Program-made: the position numbers and the translations under genes
Shown here: piece by piece, positions 22,064 through 30,343 of the stretch
How the letters are laid out: every line of letters begins with the position of its first letter
Numbering within the stretch: position 1 is the first letter of the stretch
Notes under the pieces: model-generated
Told to the model about the DNA's origin: nothing
The model's input: only the letters and a program-made list of their open reading frames with translations
Databases searched by the model: none
From: Bin18 sp965242795
GTDB taxonomy: Bacteria > Desulfobacterota > Binatia > Bin18
DNA: 64,000 bases
NCBI GenBank assembly: GCA_965242795.1
Contig: OZ251505.1
Span: forward strand, 3,472,001 to 3,536,000
Direction: 5' to 3'

Positions 22064-22885
22064 ATGGAACGCAAAGTGATTCGGTATGCGGTGCACGACG
22101 GCATCGCCACGGTGACGCTCGACCGCCCGCACCGGCGCAACGCGTGGACGGGCCGCATGCACGTCGAGTATCGCTGGTCGCTGGAACAGGCCGAGCAGGA
22201 CCCGGCCGTGCGGGCCATCATCGTGACCGGGGCGGGCAACGACTTCTGTGTCGGCGCGGATGCGCGCGCGCTGGAAGGCCACGTGGAAAAAGGCGGGTAC
22301 GACCCCGGCACGCCGGAGGAAATGGCGCATCCCGGCTACGGCGTGCGCCCCGAGTTCGACGCCGACTTCGCCTACCAGTTCGGATTGTCCAAGCCGGTCA
22401 TCGCCGCGGTGAACGGCGCGGTGGCCGGCGCCGGGTTGGCCGTCGCGTGTTATGCGGACATCCGGTTCGCGGCCGCGGGCGCCAAGTTCACGACCGCGCA
22501 CGGCCCGCTCAACCTGCCGGCCGAGTTCGGCCTGTCGTGGCTGCTCCCCCGCCTCATGGGCGTCACCCGGGCGAACGACATCTTACTGACCAGCCGGGTG
22601 TTCCTCGCCGAAGAGGCGTACGAACTGGGTCTCGTCAACAAAGTGCTCCCCGCGGATGAAGTGCTGCCGTACGCCGCCGACTACGCGCGGCGGATGATCG
22701 CCCGCGTGTCCCCGGGCGCCTTGCGCGAGACCAAAAACCAGATCTACACCGACCTGCACCGCGACGCGGCCACGGCCGTGCACTACTCGCGCCGTTTGAT
22801 CGACCGGATGACGACCGAGCCGGATTTCCGCGAGGGCGTGGCCGCCTTCATGGAGAAACGCCCGCCGCGCTGGTCGGGGCGGTGA
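22064..22885 (+). CDS. enoyl-CoA hydratase/isomerase family protein
   Basis: A 273-residue crotonase-fold protein: VTLDRPHRRNAW, the CoA-binding NDFCVGADARAL, the oxyanion segment AVNGAVAGAGLAVACYADIRFA, and FGLSWLLPRLMGVTRANDILLTSRV with the general region carrying the acid/base residue. The ATG has an AAGGAGG site at good spacing. The substrate is unknown; it may act in fatty-acid or aromatic-acid degradation. Its 3' end overlaps the convergent membrane-protein gene by 38 bp. Confidence 0.88.
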   Translation: MERKVIRYAVHDGIATVTLDRPHRRNAWTGRMHVEYRWSLEQAEQDPAVRAIIVTGAGNDFCVGADARALEGHVEKGGYDPGTPEEMAHPGYGVRPEFDADFAYQFGLSKPVIAAVNGAVAGAGLAVACYADIRFAAAGAKFTTAHGPLNLPAEFGLSWLLPRLMGVTRANDILLTSRVFLAEEAYELGLVNKVLPADEVLPYAADYARRMIARVSPGALRETKNQIYTDLHRDAATAVHYSRRLIDRMTTEPDFREGVAAFMEKRPPRWSGR

Positions 22886-23411
22886 GCATCCCCGCGGACA
22901 GCAGCAGTCCGAGCCGCGACAGGTCGAGCGACAGCCACACGATCCAGGCCGTCAGAGCCAGGGCCAGCAGCGTACATACTTGCATGCGCCGCAGCAGCGC
23001 GGGCAGCCGCTCCGCGGGAAACGTCTCGCCGCGCGCGTGGGTGCGCACGAGGCGGTGACCCATTCCCAGGCTGACCGCGGCGCTCACGTTGATGAGCAGA
23101 AACACGAGCAGCAGCTTGAGACTCAACAGGCTGCCGAAATCGGACAGGGCGCCGTCCGGGGTGAAGAAGCTCGCCCCGGGCCGCGCCTTGACCGAGGTGA
23201 GGCTCCACGCCCCGGTCATCAGCACGACCCCGAGCGCGCCGATGCTGAGCGGGTTGTAGTATTTGAGCCCGCGGGCCAGATCGGCCTGCCGCTGGTCGGC
23301 ATCCTCGACCCGCGCCGCGGCCGGCAGCAGCACGACGAGCAGCGTGACGCCGCTGCCGAAGAAGACGGCGAGGCTCAACAGATGGACCCACACGAGAAAG
23401 GAGTCTGACAT
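22848..23411 (-). CDS. integral membrane protein, CopD/DUF2269-like
   Basis: A 187-residue protein with four predicted membrane helices (starting SFLVWVHLLSLAVFFGSGVTLLVVLL, SIGALGVVLMTGAWSL, LLSLKLLLVFLLINVSAAVSL and TLLALALTAWIVWLSLDLSRL). Histidines in the first helix (WVH) and in GMGHRLVRTHA recall small cytochrome-like or copper-resistance membrane proteins, but no firm family call is made. It is convergent with the hydratase gene and overlaps its end. Confidence 0.7.
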   Translation of the reverse strand: MSDSFLVWVHLLSLAVFFGSGVTLLVVLLPAAARVEDADQRQADLARGLKYYNPLSIGALGVVLMTGAWSLTSVKARPGASFFTPDGALSDFGSLLSLKLLLVFLLINVSAAVSLGMGHRLVRTHARGETFPAERLPALLRRMQVCTLLALALTAWIVWLSLDLSRLGLLLSAGMLTAPTSAAGVSP

Positions 23412-23504
23412 CGCGCCGGATCAAACCAGAGGCTCCGCGGGTTGTAAACGCCGGGACGTGTCGCGGTTTCCAATGTCTGCGATGATTCGGTGCTTCGGTC
23501 AGGG

Positions 23505-23664
23505 ACCCTCACCCTAGCCCTCTCCCAAAGGGAGAGGGTTTTGCTTTTTATCGGGAACTACATACGAGACGATTCGAGAAGTTCCCTGAGTTCGTATCTC
23601 GGGAGCCACGGTTGAAAGCCCTTCTTAATCCCCTCTCCCCCTGGGAGAGGGTTAGGGTGAGGGT
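23505..23664. repeat. 22-bp inverted-repeat (MITE-like) element between genes
   Basis: The arms at 23505-23526 and 23643-23664 (CCCTCACCCTAGCCCTCTCC and its complement with one mismatch) enclose 116 bp of non-coding sequence. An internal hairpin follows the left arm. The size and structure suggest a non-autonomous mobile palindrome. Nothing else is recognised in 23412-23711. Confidence 0.7.
23518..23549 (+). terminator. hairpin terminator inside the repeat element
   Basis: CCCTCTCCC-AAA-GGGAGAGGG followed by TTTTGCTTTTT: a 9-bp perfect stem and a T-rich tail on the plus strand, insulating nuoF from upstream transcription. Confidence 0.6.
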
Positions 23665-23711
23665 TCAGGCCCAGAGACATTAGAATCAGTCTGGAAAACG
23701 CACTCGCTGGT

Positions 23712-23740
23712 TTGACACCCCATAGCCCGGTCGGTATCCT
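23712..23740 (+). promoter_or_regulatory. putative nuoF-nuoG promoter
   Basis: TTGACA (23712-23717), 17-bp spacer, TATCCT (23735-23740); the predicted start is about 30 bp before the nuoF ATG. Confidence 0.55.
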
Positions 23741-23778
23741 GCCGCGCGCCCGAAGCCGCCAACGCGAAGGACGCCGGC

Positions 23779-25065
23779 ATGGCCGACAACGTGTTACTGC
23801 GCCACGAAACCATCCCCGACATCCACAAGCTCGACGTGTACGTCGCCCACGACGGCTATGCCGCGGCGCGCACCGCGCTGACGGCGCTCACCCCGGAAGA
23901 CGTCACCGCCCAAGTCAAGGACGCGAACCTGCGCGGTCGGGGCGGGGCCGGTTTCGGCACCGGCATGAAATGGGGCTTCCTGCCCAAGGATTCGGACAAG
24001 CCCGTCTATCTGTGCTGCAACGCCGACGAGAGCGAGCCCGGAACGTTCAAGGATCGGGCCATCATCGAACACAATACCCACGTGCTGCTGGAAGGCATTC
24101 TCATCTCGGCCTACGCGATCGGCGCCCATACCGCCTACATCTACATCCGGGGCGAGTTCGCGTACGGCGCGCAATGTCTGGAACGGGCCATTGCCGCGGC
24201 CTACGCCAACGGGCTGCTGGGCAAGGACATCCTCTGCAGCGGCTTCGACCTCGACGTGTACGTGCACCGCGGCGCGGGCGCCTACATCTGCGGCGAGGAG
24301 ACCGGCCTGATCGAATCCCTGGAGGGCAAGCGCGCCTATCCGCGCATCAAGCCGCCGTTTCCCGCGGTGTACGGCCTGTTCGGCTGCCCGACGATCGTGA
24401 ACAACGTCGAAACCCTGTCCTGCGTGCCGTCCATCGTCAAGAACGGGCCGGACTGGTTCAAGTCGATCGGCCCGGAGAGCGGCCCCGGCCCCAAAATCTA
24501 CGGCGTCAGCGGCCACGTCGAGCGGCCCGGGCTGTTCGAGTTGCCGATGGGCATGCCGCTGCGCGAGGTCATCTACGACTATGCCGGGGGCGTCAAGGAC
24601 GGCAAGCAACTGAAGGCCGTCATGCCGGCCGGCTCGTCCTTCCCCGTGTTGACGCCGGACGAGATCGACGTGCGCATGGACTTCGACTCCATGCGCAAGA
24701 TCGGCGCCTTTCTCGGTACGGCCGGCATCATCGTCATGGACGAAGACACGTGCATGGTGCGCGCGTTGGAGATCATCGACCGCTTCTACCACCACGAATC
24801 CTGCGGCCAGTGCTCCCCGTGCCGCGAGGGCACCGGCTGGCTGCACAAATTGTTGGTCCGGCTGGAAGAAGGCACCGCGCGGGCCGAGGACCTCGACCTG
24901 ATCGACCGAATCTGCACCAACATGACGGGCAACACGGTCTGCGTGCTGGCCGATGCCGCGGCCATGCCCACGCAGAGCTTCCTCACGAAGTTCCGCGACG
25001 AATTCGTGGCCCACGTCACGCACGCCGGCTGTCCGTTCGACCGGCCCGCGGCCCAGGCCGCGTAA
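23779..25065 (+). CDS. nuoF: NADH-quinone oxidoreductase subunit F
   Basis: A 428-residue NADH-binding subunit of complex I. FMN/NADH-binding segments are LRGRGGAGFGTGMKWGF, CNADESEPGTFKDR and GAYICGEETGLIESLEG; the N3 [4Fe-4S] cluster motif is SCGQCSPCREGTGW, plus a distal Cys. It accepts electrons from NADH and passes them to the NuoE/NuoG clusters. No nuoE precedes it; the upstream space is the repeat element. nuoG follows after 120 bp, while the membrane and Q-module genes lie 36 kb away. Confidence 0.96.
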   Translation: MADNVLLRHETIPDIHKLDVYVAHDGYAAARTALTALTPEDVTAQVKDANLRGRGGAGFGTGMKWGFLPKDSDKPVYLCCNADESEPGTFKDRAIIEHNTHVLLEGILISAYAIGAHTAYIYIRGEFAYGAQCLERAIAAAYANGLLGKDILCSGFDLDVYVHRGAGAYICGEETGLIESLEGKRAYPRIKPPFPAVYGLFGCPTIVNNVETLSCVPSIVKNGPDWFKSIGPESGPGPKIYGVSGHVERPGLFELPMGMPLREVIYDYAGGVKDGKQLKAVMPAGSSFPVLTPDEIDVRMDFDSMRKIGAFLGTAGIIVMDEDTCMVRALEIIDRFYHHESCGQCSPCREGTGWLHKLLVRLEEGTARAEDLDLIDRICTNMTGNTVCVLADAAAMPTQSFLTKFRDEFVAHVTHAGCPFDRPAAQAA

Positions 25066-25185
25066 CCCCCCGCCCGACCGCAGGCCGTCGAGGATGTCGG
25101 ATGCGAGGCCGCCGCGGGGACGTTGACGCGCACGCCGGCTGCCCGGCCGAGTCGAAGGCCGCTCCGCCTTGAGGAGGAGTTCCGC

Positions 25186-26775
25186 ATGCCCACCCTCGAA
25201 ATCGACGGCCGCGAAGTGACGGTCGAAGACGGGCTGAACGTCATCCAGGCCGCGGAGCACGCCGGCGTGGAGGTGCCGCACTACTGCTACCACCCGGGCC
25301 TGAGCATTTCGGGCAACTGCCGCATGTGTCTGGTCGAAATCGAAAAGATGCCCAAGCTGCAGATCGGCTGCAATACGCGCGTGGCCGACGGCATGGTCGT
25401 CAAGACCGCGAGCGACCGGGCCAAGGCCGCGCAGGCCGCGGTGCTCGAATTCCTGCTCGTCAACCATCCCATCGACTGCCCGATCTGCGACCAGGCCGGC
25501 GAGTGCAAACTCCAGGACTACTACATGCAGTACGGCACCTATAAGAGCGACGTGCCGCTGGAGGCCAAGGTCCACAAGGGCAAGGTCGTGGACTTGGGCC
25601 CCGAGGTCGTGCTCGACGAGGAGCGCTGCATCCTCTGTGCGCGCTGCACGCGGTTCTGCGACGAGATCACCAAGACGGGCGAACTCGGCATCTTCGAGCG
25701 CGGCGACCATGCGCGCATCAGCCTGTTTCCGGGCAAGCACCTCGACAACCCCTACGCCGGCAACGTCGTGGACGTGTGTCCGGTCGGCGCGCTGACCAGC
25801 AAGGATTTCCGCTTCAAGGCGCGCGTCTGGTATCTGGAGAAAACCCCGTCGGTCTGCACCGGCTGCGCCACGGGCTGCAACATCGACGTCTATCACCGCC
25901 GCGGCGAGATCTTCCGCTTCCGCCCGCGCCGGAATCCCGACGTCAACGCGTACTGGATGTGCGACGCGGGCCGGCACTCGTACAAGGCGCTGCAGAGCGA
26001 CCGCCGCATTCCGAGCCCGCTCGTACGCGGCGCCACGGCGTTCTCGGTCGCGGACTGGCCGCAAGCCGGCCGGCGCGTCGCCGACGCGGTACGCGCCACC
26101 ACCGCCCGCCACGGCGCCGACGCGGTCGCTGCCGTCATCGGCGCCAAGGCGACCAACGAAGAGGCGTACCTTCTCTCGCGTCTCCTGAAAGAGCAGATCG
26201 GCTCGGACCGCGTGGCTGGCCTGTCCTGGTCGCCGGCCGACGGCTTCTCCGACGATTTCCTGATCCACGCCGACAAGAACCCGAATACGCGCGGCCTCGA
26301 AAGCCTCGGGCTGTCCACCGCCGCGGACGAACCGGTCGCGCTGCTGTCCGCGGCCGCGGCAGGCGACGTCAAGCTGCTGCTCGTCTTCGCCGCGGACCTC
26401 GTGACCGCGCTGGGGAGGGAACGCTGCGAGGCGGCCCTGGACGGGGCGACGGTCGTCGTGCTGGACACCGACTACACCCCGACGACCGAATACGCGGACG
26501 TAGTCCTGCCGATCGCCGCGGCGACCGAGACCGACGGCACCTGCGTCAACCACGCCGGCCGCGTCCAACGCCTGACCCGCGCGTTTCCGCCCCCGGGCGA
26601 AGCCAAGGCCGGCTGGGAGGCGCTCGCGTTTCTCAACGTGCAGATCGGGGGACCGGACGCGGTTTCCATCAGTGAGGTCTTCGGCGAACTGAGCCGCGCC
26701 GTCCCGGCGTTCGCCGGCCTGACGTACGGCAGAATCGGCTCGGCCGGCGCCCCCTTGGCCGAGGCCGCGGCATAG
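25186..26775 (+). CDS. nuoG: NADH-quinone oxidoreductase subunit G, short form
   Basis: A 529-residue electron-transfer subunit. The N-terminal [2Fe-2S] ferredoxin domain has HYCYHPGLSISGNCRMCLVE. The His-Cys3 cluster segment contains CDQAGECKLQDYYMQYG. The 4Fe-4S ferredoxin part has CILCARCTRFCDE and VCPVGAL, followed by the molybdopterin-family Fe4S4 segment VCTGCATGCNIDVYHRRG. The remaining pseudo-molybdopterin domain is much shorter than in E. coli NuoG (about 900 aa), ending soon after ADVVLPIAAATETDGT. The ATG at 25186 follows a GAGGAGGAG site. Confidence 0.93.
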   Translation: MPTLEIDGREVTVEDGLNVIQAAEHAGVEVPHYCYHPGLSISGNCRMCLVEIEKMPKLQIGCNTRVADGMVVKTASDRAKAAQAAVLEFLLVNHPIDCPICDQAGECKLQDYYMQYGTYKSDVPLEAKVHKGKVVDLGPEVVLDEERCILCARCTRFCDEITKTGELGIFERGDHARISLFPGKHLDNPYAGNVVDVCPVGALTSKDFRFKARVWYLEKTPSVCTGCATGCNIDVYHRRGEIFRFRPRRNPDVNAYWMCDAGRHSYKALQSDRRIPSPLVRGATAFSVADWPQAGRRVADAVRATTARHGADAVAAVIGAKATNEEAYLLSRLLKEQIGSDRVAGLSWSPADGFSDDFLIHADKNPNTRGLESLGLSTAADEPVALLSAAAAGDVKLLLVFAADLVTALGRERCEAALDGATVVVLDTDYTPTTEYADVVLPIAAATETDGTCVNHAGRVQRLTRAFPPPGEAKAGWEALAFLNVQIGGPDAVSISEVFGELSRAVPAFAGLTYGRIGSAGAPLAEAAA

Positions 26776-26836
26776 GGATACGTTCCCCGGCGTTCGAAGA
26801 CGCCCCCGGCTTCACCGGCAGACTCGGGAGCCCGTC

Positions 26837-27412
26837 ATGTCCCTCCAGACCGTTCCCGCCCCGATAGCGCATCGGTTCACCCGCCGGGAATACCAACGGA
26901 TGGACGAAGCCGGCCTGTTCCGTGACGAACGGGTCGAATTGTTGGACGGAGCCGTGATGACCGTGCCGACCCAAAGCCCGTCTCATGCCAGCGTCACGAA
27001 CCGGGTCGCCGCGACGCTCCTGCGTCTGACCGGCCCGACCGTCCACATCCGCATCCAGGCCCCCATTCTTCTCGACGACTGGAGCGAACCCGAGCCGGAC
27101 GTCGTCCTCTGCGCACCGGCCGCGGACGACTATGCACACGAACACCCGAACGCGAGCCAGATCCGTCTCGTCATCGAAGTCGCCGCGGCCAGCCTCGCCT
27201 ACGACCGCGGCCGCAAGCGAAGAGCCTACGCCGAAAGCGGCATCCCGGCGTACTGGATCGTGAACCTCGGCGAGCGCCGCGTGGAAGTTTTCGGCGACCC
27301 CGACCGGGCGGCTGGGGCTTATCTGAGCAGCCGGATCGTCGGAGCCGGGGAATCCCTGTCTCTGCCGACCGGTGAGACGCTCGCCGCGGCTGCCCTCCTG
27401 CCGCGGGATTGA
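26837..27412 (+). CDS. Uma2 family endonuclease
   Basis: A 191-residue PD-(D/E)XK-superfamily protein of the Uma2/DUF820 type: an ERVELLDGAVMTVP opening, SHASVTNRVAATLL, EPEPDVVLC (metal-binding Asp), LVIEVAAASLAYDRGRKRRAYAESGIPAYWIVN. The family is abundant in cyanobacteria and multicellular or large-genome bacteria, but its role is not established. It stands alone between nuoG and xth. Confidence 0.85.
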   Translation: MSLQTVPAPIAHRFTRREYQRMDEAGLFRDERVELLDGAVMTVPTQSPSHASVTNRVAATLLRLTGPTVHIRIQAPILLDDWSEPEPDVVLCAPAADDYAHEHPNASQIRLVIEVAAASLAYDRGRKRRAYAESGIPAYWIVNLGERRVEVFGDPDRAAGAYLSSRIVGAGESLSLPTGETLAAAALLPRD

Positions 27413-27415
27413 ACC

Positions 27416-28198
27416 GTGCGCATCGTCACCTGGAACGTGAATTCCATCCGTGCCCGCAAGGCGCGCGTACTGGATTGGCTCGCCCGCCGGGAGTTACCCG
27501 ACGTCGTGTGCCTGCAAGAAACGAAAGTTACGGACGACGTCTTTCCGCGTGCCGAGTTCGAAGCGTTGGGATACGCCGTCACGACGTGCGGGCAGCGGGC
27601 GTACAACGGGGTGGCGATTCTGTCGCGGGCCGAACCGACCGCGGTCGCGCGCGTGCTGGCCGGCGACCCCGAAGACGAGCAGGCGCGCTTCCTGTCGCTG
27701 CAAACCGCCGGTGTCGGCGTCGTCTGCCTGTACGTGCCGAACGGCCAAGTCGTGGGCAGCGAGAAATATGCCTACAAACGGGCGTGGCTGGCCCGGGTGC
27801 AAGAATTTCTTCACGCGGAGTGCCGGGCCGACCGGCCGTTGGCCGTATGCGGCGATCTGAACGTTGCGCCGCACGACCGCGACGTGTGCGACCCGAAGGA
27901 GTGGGAAGACACGGTGCTGTTCCATCCCGACATGCGCGCCGCGTTCGCGTCCCTGTGCGACTGGGGCCTGACGGACAGCTTCCGCCTGCATCACCCGGAC
28001 GCGGTCGCGTTCAGTTGGTGGGACTACCGCCAGTTGGCGTTTCCGAGAGACCAGGGGTTGCGCATCGACCACATTCTGGTGACGCGCCCGCTGGCCGAGC
28101 GGTGTCGCGGCGTCGAAATCGACCGCGACGAACGTAAGGGCAAGGGCGCGTCCGACCACGTCCCGGTCATCGCGGAATTCGCCGACCCAGCGGCGTAA
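27416..28198 (+). CDS. xth: exodeoxyribonuclease III
   Basis: A 260-residue endonuclease/exonuclease/phosphatase-fold AP endonuclease for base-excision repair. VTWNVNSIRARK at the N-terminus, LQETKVTD (metal-binding Glu), YVPNGQ, GDLNVAPHDRDV, SWWDYR and LRIDHILVT with the terminal SDHVPV make up the complete active site. It uses a GTG start 3 bp after the Uma2 stop; the tight spacing suggests co-transcription. Confidence 0.94.
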   Translation: MRIVTWNVNSIRARKARVLDWLARRELPDVVCLQETKVTDDVFPRAEFEALGYAVTTCGQRAYNGVAILSRAEPTAVARVLAGDPEDEQARFLSLQTAGVGVVCLYVPNGQVVGSEKYAYKRAWLARVQEFLHAECRADRPLAVCGDLNVAPHDRDVCDPKEWEDTVLFHPDMRAAFASLCDWGLTDSFRLHHPDAVAFSWWDYRQLAFPRDQGLRIDHILVTRPLAERCRGVEIDRDERKGKGASDHVPVIAEFADPAA

Positions 28199-28334
28199 CC
28201 CTCATCCTCATGGCGGGAGCGGGGAGTTCGAATCGAAGTCGAAGATCGCGCCGGTTTGCGTGATGCCTGCCGGTGGATGCCGCGGCGGGGACCCCCCACC
28301 GGCTCGACTGCGGGCTGACGCCCTCGTCTCGCCG

Positions 28335-28466
28335 ACTCCCCCTCAAGGGGGGAGTGATCGAGGGGAAACACGTCCGGGGTATTGCTGAAAGTCGGCGTTG
28401 GTCTCCTAAGCTTTCCCAAGCTGCCCGTAGGGCGGCCGTCCTATCACTCCCCCCTTGAGGGGGAGT
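28335..28466. repeat. paired Pro/Gly-like palindromes in a gene-free stretch
   Basis: Two 21-bp palindromes, at 28335-28355 and 28446-28466, each of ACTCCCCC-type arms around a short loop, are inverted relative to each other and flanked by GTGGGGGGTCC/GGACCCCCCAC. The whole 28199-28674 interval is repeat-derived and shows no gene. Confidence 0.7.
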
Positions 28467-28568
28467 CGCAGCCGCCAAGCCGTCAGGCGCCGGCGGCTGC
28501 GGTGGGGGGTCCGCAACAGCACCGATACACGCACACGTTCCCGACATGTCTCCAAACCTCGTTGCGCC

Positions 28569-28596
28569 GTAGGGGCGGCCGGCCGGTCGCCCCTAC
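28569..28596. repeat. GTAGGGGC palindrome, core GGCCGGCC
   Basis: A 28-bp near-perfect palindrome with outer arms GTAGGGGCG/CGCCCCTAC, a member of the variable-core family seen eight times in the window. It is almost identical to the element at 32920-32947, and the similarity continues about 45 bp downstream in both. Confidence 0.8.
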
Positions 28597-28674
28597 CCCC
28601 AGCCCCCGCGCCCCGTTGTATCCACGCCGAAAACCTGACAATCTTGCGCCCGCGCCGAACCACGGGAGGAACGC

Positions 28675-29574
28675 ATGCGGCAACCACCGGTCCAGTACAT
28701 CAAACGCATCACCGACAATTACGATAAGCTCGGCTATCGGGCCTACGAATGGGTGCGCAATACGGACACCCCGCCGTGGACGCCGCTCGAAAAACCGCTG
28801 TCCGAATGTCGCCTCGGCCTGATCGCGTCCGGCGGCATCTACGTGACCGGCCAAGTCGCGTTCCACACCAAGGACGATTTCTCGTACCGCGCCATTCCGA
28901 CCGACGTCCGCACCGCGGACCTGCGTACCGCGCATTTCGCGTACGACCAGACCGACGCGCGCCGCGACCCGAACGTTGTCTTCCCCATCGACACGCTCCG
29001 CCGGCTGACGAAAGAGGGCGTGGTCGGCGCATTGGCGACGCACGCCTTCACGTTCATGGGCGGCATCTATTCGGCGCGCAAGGTCCGCGACCAGTTGGCG
29101 CCGCAACTCGCCGCGCAACTGAAGGCCGAACGGGTGGACGCCGCGCTGCTGGTGCCCGTTTGACCCGTCTGCCATCAGTCCGTCGGACTGATCGCACGCC
29201 ACGTCGAAGCCGCCGGCATTCCGACCTTGTGCATGGGCAGCGCGCTCGACATCCTGCAAGCGGTTCGTCCGCCGCGCGCCGTGTTCCTCGACTATCTGTT
29301 GGGCCACACCACCGGGAAACCGTTCGCGCCCGCCCTGCAACGCGACATCCTGGTCGCGGCGCTCGCTGCGTTCACGTCGCTCACCGAGCCCGGCCGGATT
29401 GAGCACTTGCCGTTCCGCTGGGCGGACGACGACGATTGGAAAGACGCCGTGATGAACGACGGCGACACGCGCACCGCGCGCCTCGACACGCCCCAATACC
29501 AGACCGAGCAGGACCGCCTCCTGGCCGAGCGTCCACAGCCGAACGCCTGCCTCCCGCAGCCGGTCCCCGCCTAA
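28675..29574 (+). CDS. GrdB-like selenoprotein with in-frame TGA read as selenocysteine
   Basis: One coding frame of 300 codons is interrupted only by TGA at 29161-29163 (codon 163). Upstream, residues 1-162 run MRQPPVQYIKRITDNYDKLG to DAALLVPV. Downstream in the same frame comes PVCHQSVGLIARHVEAAGIP and LDYLLGHTTGKPFAPALQRDI. Both halves belong to the glycine/sarcosine/betaine reductase selenoprotein B-like family, in which a Cys or Sec occupies this site. Reading TGA as Sec gives VPVUPVCHQ, a redox UxxC pair (U163, C166). A SECIS-like hairpin follows at 29174-29192. The biochemical role of this short GrdB-like group is unknown. sel genes and tRNA-Sec are not in the window. Confidence 0.85.
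29174..29192 (+). promoter_or_regulatory. SECIS-like hairpin downstream of the TGA codon
   Basis: ATCAGTCC-GTC-GGACTGAT forms a perfect 8-bp stem with a three-base loop whose first base is G. The apical loop starts 18 nt after the TGA. This matches the bacterial SECIS pattern (a small loop with an early G, 16-37 nt from UGA), which recruits SelB with Sec-tRNA. Confidence 0.75.
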
Positions 29575-29638
29575 CCTCCGAATCGCCCCCTCCTATCGCA
29601 TCTCCCCTTTCGACAGACTCAGGGACCTTCCACCCATA

Positions 29639-29676
29639 AGTTCGTTGAGCTTGTCGAAACGAACCCCGATGTCACC
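29639..29676 (+). repeat. TTCGTTGAGCTTGTCGAA repeat, copy 1
   Basis: A dispersed intergenic repeat: GTTCGTTGAGCTTGTCGAAA followed by CGAACCCCGATGTCACC. Copies recur at 34850-34888 (inverted), 37515-37553, 42388-42478 (expanded) and 43253-43290, always outside genes. Confidence 0.8.
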
Positions 29677-29721
29677 TCGACCTTCGCACCCCCCGACCCT
29701 TCGACTCTTCGACAAGGGGGA

Positions 29722-29746
29722 AGGGCGACGCATGCGTCGCCCCTAC
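29722..29746. repeat. GGGGC palindrome, core ACGCATGCGT
   Basis: A perfect palindrome GGGCGACGCATGCGTCGCCC with a CTAC tail; variable-core family member just after the TTGAGCTTGTC repeat. The gene-free 29575-29779 space consists of these repeats. Confidence 0.75.
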
Positions 29747-29779
29747 GGCTACCGATTTCCGATTTCACCCCGCAACACG

Positions 29780-30316
29780 TCACCGGCCGCGGGGTTTCCT
29801 CAATTTCACGCCGTCGTATCGTTCGTAATCGTCGACCGGCTGCAACAGCCGGAACCGTCCGGTGCGTATTTCGGCCACACCCCGGTCGATCATCCGGTGT
29901 AGGTCGGTCCGTAACAGGACGCCCTCGTCGGCGATCCGCCACTGCGTCAGGTGCGCCGCGTCGAGTAACTCGGGTACGTCGCAGCCGGTGACGGCGCAGC
30001 GTCCGCCGTACTCCCGCAGCAGACGTTCGCGGAAGCGCCGCTGATTCGGCCGTTCGGGCGTTTCCCGGCTCCGCCCGTCCGGGTTGTAGATCAGGACGGT
30101 TTCGGCGTCGTTCCAGAGCCAGAAACGATCCTTGCTCGCAAGGGGCTCGACGTCGTCCAGGTCCAGCCAGCCGTTCCGCGCCGCCACGATGCGACCCCGC
30201 CCGACGATGAGATGGTCGGCCTCGGCCAGATACGCCGGTCCCGGCGCCGGCGGCTTCGCGGGCTCCGCGAGCCGCTGTCGGGGCACGAGCGGATCGTTCG
30301 AGATCAGAACCACCAT
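29780..30316 (-). CDS. HNH endonuclease
   Basis: A 178-residue protein. The C-terminal half has the HNH pattern of restriction-type nucleases: QRRFRERLLREYGGRCAVTG, CDVPELLDAAHLTQW (the AAH histidine) and LLRTDLHRMIDRG (the N/H part replaced by D-L-H). The N-terminal half resembles the DUF-type specificity segment of stand-alone HNH proteins. No cognate methylase is nearby. It ends the block of minus-strand genes below the CRISPR-like array; any functional link to it is unproven. Confidence 0.82.
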   Translation of the reverse strand: MVVLISNDPLVPRQRLAEPAKPPAPGPAYLAEADHLIVGRGRIVAARNGWLDLDDVEPLASKDRFWLWNDAETVLIYNPDGRSRETPERPNQRRFRERLLREYGGRCAVTGCDVPELLDAAHLTQWRIADEGVLLRTDLHRMIDRGVAEIRTGRFRLLQPVDDYERYDGVKLRKPRGR

Positions 30317-30343
30317 CGAAAATTCCTCATCCGGCCAAGCTCT

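Noticed and set aside
23794..26568. Long minus-strand frame opposite nuoF and nuoG
   Set aside because: Antisense shadow with Arg/Gly/Asp-rich nonsense; both nuo genes are complete on the plus strand.
28675..29163. Interpreting the GrdB-like gene as a pseudogene broken by a nonsense mutation
   Set aside because: Both halves keep family sequence without other damage, the TGA lies at the family Cys/Sec position in a UxxC context, and a SECIS-like hairpin follows; decay would not place the stop there.
29780..30316. HNH protein as a Cas9-type or CRISPR-linked effector
   Set aside because: It is a 178-residue stand-alone HNH protein without RuvC or Arg-rich bridge; only proximity links it to the array.
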